DNA of 64,000 bases from Corynebacterium stationis (GCF_001941345.1 NZ_CP009251.1:186001-250000), one strand, 5' to 3'. Shown: positions 1-9,517, counted from the first letter of the stretch. Notes: generated from the sequence alone by a model not told the origin. Program-made: numbers and translations.

Positions 1-134
1 TGCGCGCTGGCGATAGGGTCTGCATCGGCAACATTTGTGCGGTCGTAACTACGGCTGATGATGACGATGATGACTACTTCGATGAAGCTACCGCCGATGA
101 TGATTTTGATCCTGAAAAGTGGAGGAACCTCTAA
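1..134 (+). CDS. C-terminal end of an unidentified acidic protein (partial)
   Basis: An open frame enters from the left edge (codons from base 3) and stops with TAA at 132-134, three bases before the next start codon. The visible 43 residues end in a strongly acidic tail with runs of Asp followed by DPEKWRNL. Nothing in so short a piece identifies a family. The tight spacing to the VOC gene suggests the two are co-transcribed. The GGAGG that serves the next gene lies inside the last codons of this one. Confidence 0.6.
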   Translation, partial: RAGDRVCIGNICAVVTTADDDDDDYFDEATADDDFDPEKWRNL

Positions 135-137
135 ACC

Positions 138-965
138 ATGCCCGCATTTATGTCAGAAGTAGGCATGCCCTACTGGATTGATCTCACCACCTCGAACCCA
201 GAAAAGTCCGCGAAATTCTACCGCGAGGTTTTGGGCTGGGAAGTCACCGCGGAAACTGATGAATACCGCATCGGCCGCATGCAGGGTCTTCCCATCGGTG
301 GTTTTATCCCGCAGCCAGCTGATTCCACCATGCCAGATACGTGGGTGACCTACTTCCGCGCCGGCAACTTAGAGAAGGAATGCCAACGCGCCGAAGAACT
401 TGGCGGTCGCGTACTTTCGGGTCCACAACAGGTAGAGCTGGGGCAGATGGCATTGCTTAGCGATGTCACCGGTGCCCTATTCGGGCTGATTGAGCCAAAG
501 AATAGCGAGCAATTCGTTGCCGCCGGCGAGCCAGGTCTGCCGGTGTGGCACGAGATGACGGCGACGAAAGACTTTGCGCAAGCACTGGATTTCTACGGTG
601 AGCTGTTGAACTGGGAGATCCGGACCCAGTCCACCACCGGTTCGGAGAAGCCTGAAGATGCTGATTATGCAACCGCGGAAGAAGAAGGCGCACCTTTCGC
701 AGGCCTGTGGAATGCTCAGGGCAAGTTCCCACCGCAGGTCGGAGGATTTTGGCAGACCTACTTGGGCGTACGGAATATGGAGCAGGCTATTAAGTCCGCT
801 ATTGAATGCGGCGGCGAAGTCATCCGCGAGCCATGGCTGTCGACCTTCGGGCTGATGGCCCTGGTTGCAGATGCCACCGGCGCTACTATCACTTTGACTG
901 AGGTTGAGGACGCTCCGGAAGATGATGTCACTGAGTCTGATGACATTTTAGGTCTGGACGTGTAA
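138..965 (+). CDS. VOC (glyoxalase/bleomycin-resistance fold) family protein, two domains
   Basis: The 275-residue product has two copies of the vicinal-oxygen-chelate fold: one from about residue 10 to 118 (FYREVLGWEV) and one from about 133 to 255 (FYGELLNWEI). Tandem VOC proteins of this size are common in actinobacteria and resemble the mycobacterial CFP30B-type antigen family. They bind a metal or small ligand, and their substrates are usually unknown. The ATG at 138 follows a GGAGG at 121-125. The 3' end overlaps the convergent PrsW-like gene by 38 bp. No specific reaction can be assigned. Confidence 0.85.
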   Translation: MPAFMSEVGMPYWIDLTTSNPEKSAKFYREVLGWEVTAETDEYRIGRMQGLPIGGFIPQPADSTMPDTWVTYFRAGNLEKECQRAEELGGRVLSGPQQVELGQMALLSDVTGALFGLIEPKNSEQFVAAGEPGLPVWHEMTATKDFAQALDFYGELLNWEIRTQSTTGSEKPEDADYATAEEEGAPFAGLWNAQGKFPPQVGGFWQTYLGVRNMEQAIKSAIECGGEVIREPWLSTFGLMALVADATGATITLTEVEDAPEDDVTESDDILGLDV

Positions 966-1806
966 TTATCTCAGAGGTATAGCTATGTCCTACATCTTCG
1001 CGGTAGAGCTTAGTGCTGACGATGCATAGGCGCGCAAAGATGTAGTACATCGCGACCATGATGATGAGCACCTTAATGACCATTGGCGTTAGCGCAACGA
1101 GGTCATAATTCCACGCGAAGTGAATGGCAAAGGCCACTAGCCACCAGCCAATGACCATGCGAATGCGCCATAAGCGGGATTCATTCGCAGCAAAGAGCGC
1201 CCAGCCGATGCCCCAACCGGCAATAGCGGTGCACATGATGTGAATACCCGGTCCTGCGAGCACACGCAACCCCCATGATTGCCAAAAGCCTAGCCAATCA
1301 GAGTCTGGGTGTAGCTGTGCGCCACTTGCGCCGTAGAGAACATTTTCTACTGTCTCAAAACCCAAGCCGATGACCGCACCTACTAAAAGGCCATGCCAAG
1401 GGCGGGAAAGCTGCGTAAAAGCCAGGCAGATAATTACTACGCCCAGTGCTTTTACAATTTCTTCCGGATAAGCGCCGGCCCAAGACGCAGCGGAGGAGTG
1501 GCTGGATGTATACGCAAAAATTTCGATGAGCGGAGTGCCCATCGGAAGGCTGAGCAGGATCGAAACTCCTCCGCCCCACAATAGGGCAGCATGAACCCAC
1601 AGCCGTGATTGCCCAGGTTTTTTCTTCGGCCAAAACGGCAGCCTAGAGAGTAAAAAGATCACGATGGCGAAATACACAGCGGTCAACATCAGGCTGATTA
1701 CGCCGAGTCCTGGTGACATTAAAATCGCCGTTAAAAACATAAATCCAGCAACGCAGCCGCCCACCACCATGCTGATGATGGTCAGAATGTAGAAAAATTT
1801 ACTCAT
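928..1806 (-). CDS. PrsW-family intramembrane metalloprotease
   Basis: About 292 residues, mostly hydrophobic, with eight or so membrane segments. The PrsW signature is visible: an EE pair in AYPEEIVKAL, the GFETVEN block and a late HFAWN motif, which together form the presumed metal site of this glutamic/metalloprotease-like family. PrsW of Bacillus starts cleavage of an anti-sigma factor; the substrate here is unknown. The start MSKFFY at 1806 was chosen because it overlaps the stop of the upstream gene in an ATGA arrangement. A longer in-frame extension is non-conserved in character. Translational coupling suggests the two proteins work together. Confidence 0.85.
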   Translation of the reverse strand: MSKFFYILTIISMVVGGCVAGFMFLTAILMSPGLGVISLMLTAVYFAIVIFLLSRLPFWPKKKPGQSRLWVHAALLWGGGVSILLSLPMGTPLIEIFAYTSSHSSAASWAGAYPEEIVKALGVVIICLAFTQLSRPWHGLLVGAVIGLGFETVENVLYGASGAQLHPDSDWLGFWQSWGLRVLAGPGIHIMCTAIAGWGIGWALFAANESRLWRIRMVIGWWLVAFAIHFAWNYDLVALTPMVIKVLIIMVAMYYIFARLCIVSTKLYREDVGHSYTSEIITRPDLKCHQTQ

Positions 1807-2429
1807 GCAATATTCTCCATCGCTACTTCCTTCGGCGCCTGTGCATTCAGCAGCGGAATTTCTACCTGCGGTTGGGGTGTGAAGTCTTCTTCCATACCGA
1901 CCGGGAGTGGGGCATCGGAAAAGCTTCCCCACACTTTTTCTGCCAGAGGAAGTAGTTGCTGCGGTTGTCCTTGCAACAAGATCTGGAATTCTTCCCGGGC
2001 ATGGGCGGGATTCTGATTACGGATATTGATGGCAACCATGTTGAGACTCGGTAGAACCATCACGGCGTCATTTTCAATGTGAGTGATGGGTTCTCGTGGA
2101 AGTGCAGTAAGGCTGTGCGCACGCACTGCACGGCGCAAAGAATGGTCGGAGTCCTTAACGTCTTTGACCCAACTGACTTGGACATTAGTGTTTCCGCAGA
2201 TATAGGAATCAAGTAACAACCCAGCTGGGTCCCACTCACATTCCACACCGTCAATCGGCTGCTCCCACTGCGTTTCAGAAGTGGTGATGACCAGCGGCTC
2301 GGTGTGCTTTGGATTAGTGGAAAATACAGACAACGCAACCAAGGGCGCTGCGATAGCTAGTGCGAAAGTCACGCACAACAGCGCGAAATATTTTCCCGCC
2401 CGTGCCGGCTGGAGTCGGTATGTTGCCAT
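1803..2429 (-). CDS. Single-pass membrane protein of unknown function
   Basis: The 208-residue product has a short basic N-terminus, one membrane segment at about residues 14-35 and then a presumably extracytoplasmic domain with two cysteines (ECEWDP and YICGNT) that could form a disulfide. No family was recognised. It is translationally coupled to the PrsW-like protease by a 4-base overlap, so it could be the substrate, partner or cargo of that protease. That is inference from context only. The ATG at 2429 lies 27 bp after the stop of the NhaC gene on the same strand. Confidence 0.7.
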   Translation of the reverse strand: MATYRLQPARAGKYFALLCVTFALAIAAPLVALSVFSTNPKHTEPLVITTSETQWEQPIDGVECEWDPAGLLLDSYICGNTNVQVSWVKDVKDSDHSLRRAVRAHSLTALPREPITHIENDAVMVLPSLNMVAINIRNQNPAHAREEFQILLQGQPQQLLPLAEKVWGSFSDAPLPVGMEEDFTPQPQVEIPLLNAQAPKEVAMENIA

Positions 2430-2456
2430 AGCTATCAGGCTACAAGATAGCTGGTT

Positions 2457-4046
2457 CTATGCTTCGGCCGCTACTTCCTCAACAGTTAATCGATTGCGCG
2501 ATTTCAACATGACAACGATGATTCCTAACCCAATAATCATGCTCACAAAGCCAACGAGAGCAGAGGAAGTGATGGCGAAAAGTATATATCCGGTCAAAGC
2601 TGCCGCAGCGCCCACAAAGGCATAAGGCAACTGAGTATTGACGTGGGTAGCGACAGAACAGCCGGCACCGGTGGATGACAAAATGGTGGTGTCGGAAATA
2701 GGAGAGGAATGGTCACCCCACACGGAACCGGCAAGGACCGCGCCGAAGGCTGGGATGAGCAAAGTTCCATCGGGAGCAGCGGCATTCATGATTTCACCAG
2801 CCAGTGGCAGCAAGATGCCAAAGGAACCCCAAGAGGTGCCGGTGGCAAACGCCATGCCAGCGGCGATGAGGAATAAGACTGGAACTAACCAGATTGGGGT
2901 GACAGACAAGCCGGTGACGATGCTGGCGAAGTACGCACCCGTGCCTAGCTCGCTAATTAAGGATCCCAGCATCCAGGCCAGCAATAGTATGTAGATGGCC
3001 GGCAACATGGATTTCGCGCCCTCCAAGGAACCGCGGGTAATAACACCAGCGGTGAATTTTTCATCGTGACGTGTATACCGGATGCAATAAGTAAGGGCGA
3101 TGAGCAGACCTGCAATGCCGCCGATATTTAACGCCATCGCAACATCCGCATTAGCCATGGCGTCTAGTGCCGACCATGAATCTGCGGCGCGGGCCCCGGT
3201 GAGGTACATTCCGGAGATAACTCCTACGACAAGGACAGCGAAAGGAACTGCCAGCGCTCGGATAGTGCCTCGGTCATGAGTTGGTAAGTTGTCGGTGATC
3301 TGTCCCGGCACGTCATCTTTGTCAGCTAGCACACCTTTGCCCGACGCCGCGCGTTGTTCTTCGCGGCGCATGGAACCGAAGTCAAGTTGCCACAACACAA
3401 CAACCCAGAGCAAGATAATTGCTGCGATGGCATAGAAGTTCATGGCCGCCGAGCGCAAGAAGACTTCCATCTCACTCATCGTCAGCGCAGAGGCCGCGAG
3501 GATTGGAGCCATGATTCCAATGATCGAAGCCCCCCAGCTCGAAAGCGGAACGAGTACCACCGTCGGTGCAGAACTCGAGTCCACGAGATAGGCCAACTTT
3601 GCGCGTGAAACTTTGTGTTGATCGGAAATGGGGCGGGAAATTTGGCCCACAGCAAGGGCATTGAAGTAGTCATCGATGAAGATGACCATGCCCAAAATAA
3701 CCGTGAGAATTTGAGAATCGCGGCGTTTTTTCACGCGCTTTCGAGCCCAATTGGAAAAGGCCTGGGTGCCGCCCGACATTAATACAATGGCGGTAATAGC
3801 ACCCAGTTCCAAAAGGAAAGCGAGAATCAGAATGTTGTACCAGTTCGGTGCACCATCAGCCCAGAACAGCTCCAGAACGCTGGAAAAGAGTAATTTCAGG
3901 CTTTCTACTGGGTGAAAATTTGTGATCAGCAAGATACTTAAGATCACGCCGGAGGCCAGTGACGCTAAGACCTTGCGGGTAGCAATCACCATGATAATCG
4001 CTACTAGCGGCGGCAATATTGTCAAAATAGGAAATGATTCGACCAT
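2457..4046 (-). CDS. NhaC-family Na+/H+ antiporter
   Basis: The 529-residue polytopic membrane protein has about 12 hydrophobic segments. Recognisable blocks are FIDDYFNALAVGQ in the first half and GTSWGSFGILLPL plus SVWGDHSSPISDTT in the second half, which are typical of NhaC-type antiporters of the ion transporter superfamily. Members exchange Na+ (some exchange malate or lactate) for protons, so sodium/pH homeostasis is the likely role, with the true substrate open. The gene is divergent from the M13 peptidase gene and may head a minus-strand transcript through the two genes downstream. Confidence 0.88.
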   Translation of the reverse strand: MVESFPILTILPPLVAIIMVIATRKVLASLASGVILSILLITNFHPVESLKLLFSSVLELFWADGAPNWYNILILAFLLELGAITAIVLMSGGTQAFSNWARKRVKKRRDSQILTVILGMVIFIDDYFNALAVGQISRPISDQHKVSRAKLAYLVDSSSAPTVVLVPLSSWGASIIGIMAPILAASALTMSEMEVFLRSAAMNFYAIAAIILLWVVVLWQLDFGSMRREEQRAASGKGVLADKDDVPGQITDNLPTHDRGTIRALAVPFAVLVVGVISGMYLTGARAADSWSALDAMANADVAMALNIGGIAGLLIALTYCIRYTRHDEKFTAGVITRGSLEGAKSMLPAIYILLLAWMLGSLISELGTGAYFASIVTGLSVTPIWLVPVLFLIAAGMAFATGTSWGSFGILLPLAGEIMNAAAPDGTLLIPAFGAVLAGSVWGDHSSPISDTTILSSTGAGCSVATHVNTQLPYAFVGAAAALTGYILFAITSSALVGFVSMIIGLGIIVVMLKSRNRLTVEEVAAEA

Positions 4047-4179
4047 GCTGGGGCTCCGATCAATTAAAAAATTCTAAGCAAGCATAAACTATTTTCAGCT
4101 GTTTGTCTCATCTTGTGGACACCTACCTAAGCTCGCGAGTAGGAAAAATCTAAATAGCTGCCTTCGTGAAATGTTTTCG

Positions 4180-4185
4180 CATAAT
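4180..4185 (+). promoter_or_regulatory. Candidate -10 element for a leaderless transcript
   Basis: CATAAT lies 9 bases upstream of the ATG at 4195, so transcription would begin at or very near that start codon. No Shine-Dalgarno sequence is visible there. Leaderless mRNAs are common in corynebacteria. No convincing -35 box was found. Confidence 0.4.
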
Positions 4186-4194
4186 GTGGGCGGT

Positions 4195-6138
4195 ATGACG
4201 CAACTTCATGATTTGTACCAATTTGTCAGTGGGCCTTGGCTGAAAACCCACGTTATTCCCGATGACCGTGGTGTAGACGGAACTTTCCATAAACTACGTG
4301 ACGAGGCAGAAGAGCTCTCGCATAAGATTGTGGAAGAAGATACTGGCCGTGCCGGGACGCTTTATAACTCCTATATGGACACTGACGGCATTAACGCCGC
4401 GGGCATGGCGCCGCTTGATGCGGATCTGGACCGTTTAGCTGTCGCGGGAATTGATGAATTCGCGAAAGTGGTTGGTCAGCTTGAACGGCTAGGCGTGAGC
4501 TCACCTGTTACTTTCTGGGTCGAAAAGGATTCTGGCTCGGAAGATTGCGTTGCTTATATCATTCAGTCTGGCTTGGGTCTGCCGGATGAGGCATACTACC
4601 GCGAAGAAGCACACGCTGAAACGCTAGCGGCATACCGAGTGCACGTCGAAGAAATGCTGGAATTTTTAGACCCAGCGCGTCTATTCGGTCTTGGTGCCAA
4701 GGTTGCAGCAGAGCGCATCGTGAACTTAGAAAAGAAGATTGCCGCAGGCCACTGGGACGTGGTTGCTACCCGTGATGCGGTAAAGACATATAACCCCACT
4801 GAATTTCAAGATTTGCCGGAGATTGTGCGCACCGTTTTGACCGGCGGTGGGCTGCCTGCGCACCGCGTGGTTAATATGATGCCTTCTTACCAGGAGCATC
4901 TGGCGCAACTTCTAACCGAGACCCAGCTTGCGGATTGGCAGCTGTGGGCCACCTGGGCGATTTTGCGTGCGCGCGCGGGAGTTCTGCCGGAAGAAGTAGG
5001 CAGGAAGAACTTTGAGTTCTACGGCACCAAGCTCACCGGTGCGACGCAACAGCGTGACCGCTGGAAGCGCGCGCTGGGCTTGGCGGAGAGCTTGGTGGGT
5101 CACGAAATCGGCAAGATTTTCGTCGATAGGCACTTCCCGGCATCGTCCAAGGCAGAGATGGATGAGCTGGTGGAATACCTGGTTCGTGCTTATCGCGAGC
5201 GCATCTCGCAGCTGGAATGGATGACGCCGGAAACGCGCGAGCGTGCTTTGGAAAAGCTCGGCAAATTTAAGGCCAAGATTGGCTACCCAGATACCTGGCG
5301 CGATTATTCTGGCCTGGAATTCTCCGCCGCAGGTGCAGACTTGGTTGAAAACCTGCGCAACGGCAATGCCTGGGCGCATGATTTTGAGCTCAACAAGATT
5401 GGCAAGCCGACTGACCGTGATGAGTGGTTTAGCACCCCGCAGACGGTGAACGCTTTCTACAATCCAGTGGTTAATGACATTACTTTCCCCGCTGCAATTT
5501 TGCGCCCGCCGTTTTATAACCCCGAAGCGGATGCCGCAGAGAACTTCGGCGCCATCGGTGCGGTCATCGGCCACGAAATTGGCCACGGCTTCGATGACCA
5601 GGGATCTCAGTACGATGGCGACGGCAACTTAAACTCCTGGTGGTCAGATGAAGACCGCGCAGCATTTGAAAAGCTCACCTCCAAGTTGGTCGAGCAGTTC
5701 GATGGCGAGGTGCCTTCCGTACTTAAACAAGCAGGCATTGAATCTGGCGGCGTCAACGGTGAATTCACCTTGGGTGAAAACATTGGTGACTTAGGCGGAT
5801 TGGGAATCTCCGTGGTTGCCTACCGCTTGTACTGCGAGGACAAGGGCCTTGATATCAACGGCCAAAAGGCGCCATTCGAGATTGAAGGCGGCTCCGAAGA
5901 ACTCGAAAACGGTGAGTTCACCGGCTTGCAGCGTCTTTTCCTCGCGTGGGCACGCGTGTGGCGCACGGCGATTCGCCCGGAGATGGCCAAGCAGTACTTG
6001 GCGATGGATCCGCACTCGCCGGCAGAATTCCGCTGCAACTTGATTGCTGCGAATATCGCTGAGTTCTACGATGCTTTTGACGTAGCTGAAGATGGTCCGA
6101 TGTTTATTGAGGAAAAAGACCGCGTGACCATTTGGTAG
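4195..6138 (+). CDS. M13 family zinc metallopeptidase (neprilysin/PepO-like)
   Basis: About 647 residues, the normal size for the family. The zinc-binding HEIGH motif is near residue 460, followed by GFDDQGSQYD, and the third zinc ligand lies in GENIGDLGG about 70 residues later. No signal peptide or membrane anchor is seen, so the enzyme is probably cytoplasmic, where PepO-like enzymes cut small peptides. The ATG at 4195 (MTQLHD) is preferred over the ATG at 4171, because a CATAAT -10 box sits between them. The alpha/beta hydrolase follows after 24 bp and may be co-transcribed. Confidence 0.9.
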   Translation: MTQLHDLYQFVSGPWLKTHVIPDDRGVDGTFHKLRDEAEELSHKIVEEDTGRAGTLYNSYMDTDGINAAGMAPLDADLDRLAVAGIDEFAKVVGQLERLGVSSPVTFWVEKDSGSEDCVAYIIQSGLGLPDEAYYREEAHAETLAAYRVHVEEMLEFLDPARLFGLGAKVAAERIVNLEKKIAAGHWDVVATRDAVKTYNPTEFQDLPEIVRTVLTGGGLPAHRVVNMMPSYQEHLAQLLTETQLADWQLWATWAILRARAGVLPEEVGRKNFEFYGTKLTGATQQRDRWKRALGLAESLVGHEIGKIFVDRHFPASSKAEMDELVEYLVRAYRERISQLEWMTPETRERALEKLGKFKAKIGYPDTWRDYSGLEFSAAGADLVENLRNGNAWAHDFELNKIGKPTDRDEWFSTPQTVNAFYNPVVNDITFPAAILRPPFYNPEADAAENFGAIGAVIGHEIGHGFDDQGSQYDGDGNLNSWWSDEDRAAFEKLTSKLVEQFDGEVPSVLKQAGIESGGVNGEFTLGENIGDLGGLGISVVAYRLYCEDKGLDINGQKAPFEIEGGSEELENGEFTGLQRLFLAWARVWRTAIRPEMAKQYLAMDPHSPAEFRCNLIAANIAEFYDAFDVAEDGPMFIEEKDRVTIW

Positions 6139-6162
6139 CGCGTACCTAGTAGCCTTGGGTGC

Positions 6163-7068
6163 ATGACTGCAAACGCGAATGATGCTGATAATCACCCGTG
6201 GCACATCGGTGGCTATGACCATGTGATGAGCCAAGAAGACCAGCTTGAGCAGCTGTATTCGCACCTTGAGGCGCATTTCCCACTTCCGGATTTCACCCCG
6301 CCGTGGAAGGGCGGAAGTGGGGATCCCACCGCAGCTGATAATTACAGCGCTAAGTTGATGGATCGCATTACGCAATCGTCGATGATGCTGCTCGGCAGCG
6401 CGGTGGACCATGCCATGCCAGGTGTCGCCTTCACCGACGGTATTGATGTCAGCTATCCCGGTGAAGGACTGGCACAATTTACGCCCGCGGAAAAGACTTC
6501 CACAACGTGGATTGTGTCCTTCCACTCTGGCGGATGGTGGCGCGGCTCGGGGGCCGCGTTAGAGATTCAGTGGCAGCCAGAAGTTGCCGCCGTAGCTAAC
6601 CTGGCCGGCGTTGTCGCTGTAGATGTCGATTATCCGCTCGCGCCGCAGCACACAGTTGCGGATATGGTCGCCGCTGGCCGCGCGGCGATTTCCTATGCGC
6701 GGGCCAATGGTGCAGAAAAGATCGTGCTCTGGGGTTATTCTTCCGGCGCAGCGCTGGCTACTTTGCTTGTCGGCGAATCCATCGACGCCCTCGTCTTGAC
6801 CTATCCAGACTTTGCGGCTTTAGATGGGCTGCCTGAAGAAATCCGTGGTGATACGGTACTGCCTGATAGTCGCAGTTGGCCAAAGACTTACCTGCAGATT
6901 GCGACACATGACGAAGTGGTAGATGGCGCTCATGCTCGCGCGGTTGCACAAGGCGCAGGGGATTTAGGCATTGCCGAGTATGTCTCACGCCACCGCATTT
7001 CAACGCCGGAAGTGGCGCGCAAGCGCGTGCAGGATATCGCAGAATTTATCGCAAAGATACGTGCTTAG
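6163..7068 (+). CDS. Alpha/beta hydrolase, hormone-sensitive-lipase-like esterase
   Basis: The 301-residue protein shows HSGGWWRGSG near residue 121, a variant of the HGGG oxyanion-hole motif. The nucleophile elbow GYSSG is near residue 191, with Ser193 as nucleophile. A catalytic Asp is plausible in ATHDEVVDG and a His in the C-terminal SRHRIS stretch. This arrangement fits carboxylesterases of the HSL/family IV type, and the natural substrate is unknown. No signal peptide is visible. The gene follows the M13 peptidase closely and its 3' end overlaps a small minus-strand gene by 23 bp. Confidence 0.8.
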   Translation: MTANANDADNHPWHIGGYDHVMSQEDQLEQLYSHLEAHFPLPDFTPPWKGGSGDPTAADNYSAKLMDRITQSSMMLLGSAVDHAMPGVAFTDGIDVSYPGEGLAQFTPAEKTSTTWIVSFHSGGWWRGSGAALEIQWQPEVAAVANLAGVVAVDVDYPLAPQHTVADMVAAGRAAISYARANGAEKIVLWGYSSGAALATLLVGESIDALVLTYPDFAALDGLPEEIRGDTVLPDSRSWPKTYLQIATHDEVVDGAHARAVAQGAGDLGIAEYVSRHRISTPEVARKRVQDIAEFIAKIRA

Positions 7069-7297
7069 TAGCCGGGTATGATTCATCTGTTTCTACTGCT
7101 TTCACGGGCTGTAGAAACAGCGTATTAACAATCAAGGCACCGGCGATTAGCACAGCTATCCATCCGATAATTTTCCAGGACTTTGCATTGGGGTGGGGGA
7201 TGGCCAACCCTTGTAATTCCTTGCTCTTATAAAAAGCGTAGACCGCCGTGATGCCAGCTAGCGGGAACATGTACGGGAAGCCGAAGATAGTAGCCAA
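7046..7297 (-). CDS. Small two-helix membrane protein, start uncertain
   Basis: The frame encodes two hydrophobic helices (IFGFPYMFPLAGITAVYAFY and IIGWIAVLIAGALIVNTLFL) joined by a short loop, with a short charged tail. Read from the TTG at 7297 it has 83 residues. The open frame continues upstream through another hydrophobic stretch (TAAALLILCVLA) to about 7355 without any ATG or GTG. Either a TTG is used or the 5' end has been damaged. No family was recognised. It converges on and overlaps the esterase gene. Confidence 0.45.
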   Translation of the reverse strand: MATIFGFPYMFPLAGITAVYAFYKSKELQGLAIPHPNAKSWKIIGWIAVLIAGALIVNTLFLQPVKAVETDESYPATKHVSLR

Positions 7298-7550
7298 AAC
7301 GCAAAGGATAAGTAATGCGGCTGCGGTGCGTATTCCTGTAAATGGTCTTCCATGTTCAACAGCCTACAGTAGACCAATCAGTACAGGCTGCCTATTTTAT
7401 TCATGGATAACCCCGCATTCTGCGCGGGGTATGGACACTGTTTGATTTATTCGTTAATCTCACTAGTTGTTGTATTTTAAGACAGACCAGTCTATTCCTA
7501 GTTGAGTGCTCGGTCTATTATTCCCGGCCCGAGTGAAAGATGCAGTACTA

Positions 7551-8738
7551 GTGCCACATGAACATAAGTCTTTAAGCCTGGGGCGCAGGCGGCTTCTGCA
7601 GTTGGCTGGGTTGGCGACAGCCTCGACGGCGGTGGCTGGTTTGGCGGGCTGTGGGACATCGACAAGCACCAGCGAATCAGCTGATAACACCGCGTTGACC
7701 ATTGGTTACGTACCCATTGCGTGCTCTGCGCCTATCGCCATTGCTGATGCGCTGGGGCTATTTGAAAAGCACGGCGTCAACGTGGCCCTGAAGAAATTCT
7801 CCGGCTGGGCTGACCTATGGACTGCCTATGCCACTGAACAGCTCGATGTCGCGCACATGCTCTCACCCATGACTGTGGCCATTGATGCCGGGGTGACCAA
7901 TGCCGCGCGCCCGACGGAGCTGTCCTTTACCCAAAACACGAATGGACAGGCCATTACTTTGGCCTCGAAGCACTATGGCTCGGTGAAATCACCGGAAGAT
8001 TTCAAGGGCATGGTGCTGGGCATTCCGTTTGAGTACTCCGTGCACGCGCTTTTACTGCGGGACTACTTAGCGGCACACGGCGTGAATCCCGTATCTGATT
8101 TGGAGCTGCGCCTTTTGCGGCCTGCCGATATGGTAGCGCAGCTAGCTGTGGAAGGCATCGATGGCTTTATCGGCCCGGAGCCTTTTAACGAGCGCGCGAT
8201 TAAGAGCGGCTCGGGCAAGATTTGGGTGCAAACTAAGCAACTGTGGGATAAGCACCCGTGCTGCTCGGTTGCGATGGCGAAAGAATGGAAAGCGGAGCAT
8301 TCCACCGCGGCGCAGGGCGTTGTCCGTGCGCTGGAAGAAGCCGCTGCCATCTTGAGTACACCTGCGCAGTTCGATGCTTCGGCGAAAACTTTGGCGCAGG
8401 AGAAGTACCTCAACCAGCCGCCAGAGCTTCTCGATGGCCCATTTTCTGGTGTCTACCAGGACTGGCACGGCCAGACCCACACGGACTTAGACCGCATGTC
8501 CTTTGGCGACCCAACGGATCCAGCAGCGATTGTGTGGATGGCCACGCAAATTGCCCGCTGGGGCTTGGGTGGGGACACGTTGACGATGGATGATTCCACT
8601 ATTATCGCCGCTGCCGAAAGTGTGCTTGTGCCGGGACTGGAAGTAAAAGGCAAACACTTAAGTATCAATGGCGTGGATTTTGATCCACTAGCCCCTACCC
8701 GTGGATATGACCACATGGACTCGGTGATTTTTCGGTGA
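7551..8738 (+). CDS. NrtA/SsuA-type ABC transporter substrate-binding lipoprotein
   Basis: About 395 residues from a GTG at 7551; an upstream in-frame ATG at 7506 would only add a non-signal extension. The N-terminus has a twin-arginine run (GRRRLL), a hydrophobic core and a lipobox LAGC, so Tat export followed by lipidation is likely. The mature part (IGYVPIACSAPIAIADALGLFEKHG) resembles the NrtA/CmpA/SsuA/ThiY periplasmic-binding class. Possible substrates are nitrate, bicarbonate, sulfonates or a thiamine precursor; the sequence alone does not decide. It is the first gene of a three-gene importer operon. Confidence 0.85.
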   Translation: MPHEHKSLSLGRRRLLQLAGLATASTAVAGLAGCGTSTSTSESADNTALTIGYVPIACSAPIAIADALGLFEKHGVNVALKKFSGWADLWTAYATEQLDVAHMLSPMTVAIDAGVTNAARPTELSFTQNTNGQAITLASKHYGSVKSPEDFKGMVLGIPFEYSVHALLLRDYLAAHGVNPVSDLELRLLRPADMVAQLAVEGIDGFIGPEPFNERAIKSGSGKIWVQTKQLWDKHPCCSVAMAKEWKAEHSTAAQGVVRALEEAAAILSTPAQFDASAKTLAQEKYLNQPPELLDGPFSGVYQDWHGQTHTDLDRMSFGDPTDPAAIVWMATQIARWGLGGDTLTMDDSTIIAAAESVLVPGLEVKGKHLSINGVDFDPLAPTRGYDHMDSVIFR

Positions 8739-9517
8739 ATACTAAACCCAAACCACTTCACGCCGTCATCATTGGCGTAGTGATGTTTATCCTCACCATC
8801 GGCATTTGGCAGTTTTCCGCCAACGCCGGGTGGATTAGCGATATCGCGCCAACACCAGCGAATACCTTCGCGCGCGGCGTGGAGATTCTCTCCGATCCGT
8901 TTTATCAGGACGGCCCCGCCAGCGTGGGTATCTTTTGGCATTTAATGGCTAGTTTGCGCCGCGTGCTCTTTGGCTTCCTGCTCGCCGCGATCATTGCGTT
9001 GCCGGTCGGTTTTATCCTAGGGCGCAGCACGACGCTGCGCTGGGCTGTCGATCCGGTAGTGCAGGTTCTGCGCCCAGTCTCACCACTGGCGTGGCTGCCA
9101 CTCGGTCTCGCGCTTCTCAAAGACGCTGAAAACACTGCCGTCTTCGTCATCTTGCTCTCGGCGCTGTGGCCGATTCTAATTAACACCATCGATGCCGTGC
9201 GCAGCGTCAACCCGACCTATATCAACTTGGCCGATACCATCGGCACCTCCTGGTGGTCGCGCATTGTCTATATCTGGCTGCCGGCATCTTTGCCCGGCAT
9301 CATCACTGGTCTGCGTTTGTCGTTGTCCACCGCCTGGCTGGTTATCGTTGCAGCAGAGATGCTCATCGGTGGGCGCGGCGTGGGCTTTTTCGTGTGGAAT
9401 GCCTGGAACCGCCTGGATATTGATGCCATCGTCGTCGCCATTTTCATCATCGGTATTGCTGGATTAATCCTTGACCACCTTGTTGGCGCATTGCAGAAAG
9501 TAGTTCGCTATGACTAA
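8735..9517 (+). CDS. ABC transporter permease (SsuC/NrtB type)
   Basis: The 260-residue inner-membrane protein has about six hydrophobic segments and the cytoplasmic-loop signature of BPD-type permeases (about NLADTIGTSWWSRIVYIWLPASLPG). The GTG start at 8735 overlaps the TGA of the binding-protein gene (GTGA), which indicates translational coupling. It forms the membrane channel of the importer together with its neighbours. Substrate is unknown. Confidence 0.88.
   Translation: MNTKPKPLHAVIIGVVMFILTIGIWQFSANAGWISDIAPTPANTFARGVEILSDPFYQDGPASVGIFWHLMASLRRVLFGFLLAAIIALPVGFILGRSTTLRWAVDPVVQVLRPVSPLAWLPLGLALLKDAENTAVFVILLSALWPILINTIDAVRSVNPTYINLADTIGTSWWSRIVYIWLPASLPGIITGLRLSLSTAWLVIVAAEMLIGGRGVGFFVWNAWNRLDIDAIVVAIFIIGIAGLILDHLVGALQKVVRYD

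Noticed and set aside
4912..5586. 224-codon minus-strand frame
   Set aside because: Antisense to the M13 peptidase, with no recognisable domain.
5791..6525. 244-codon minus-strand frame across the M13 and hydrolase genes
   Set aside because: Spans two well supported plus-strand genes and the gap between them; no domain recognised.
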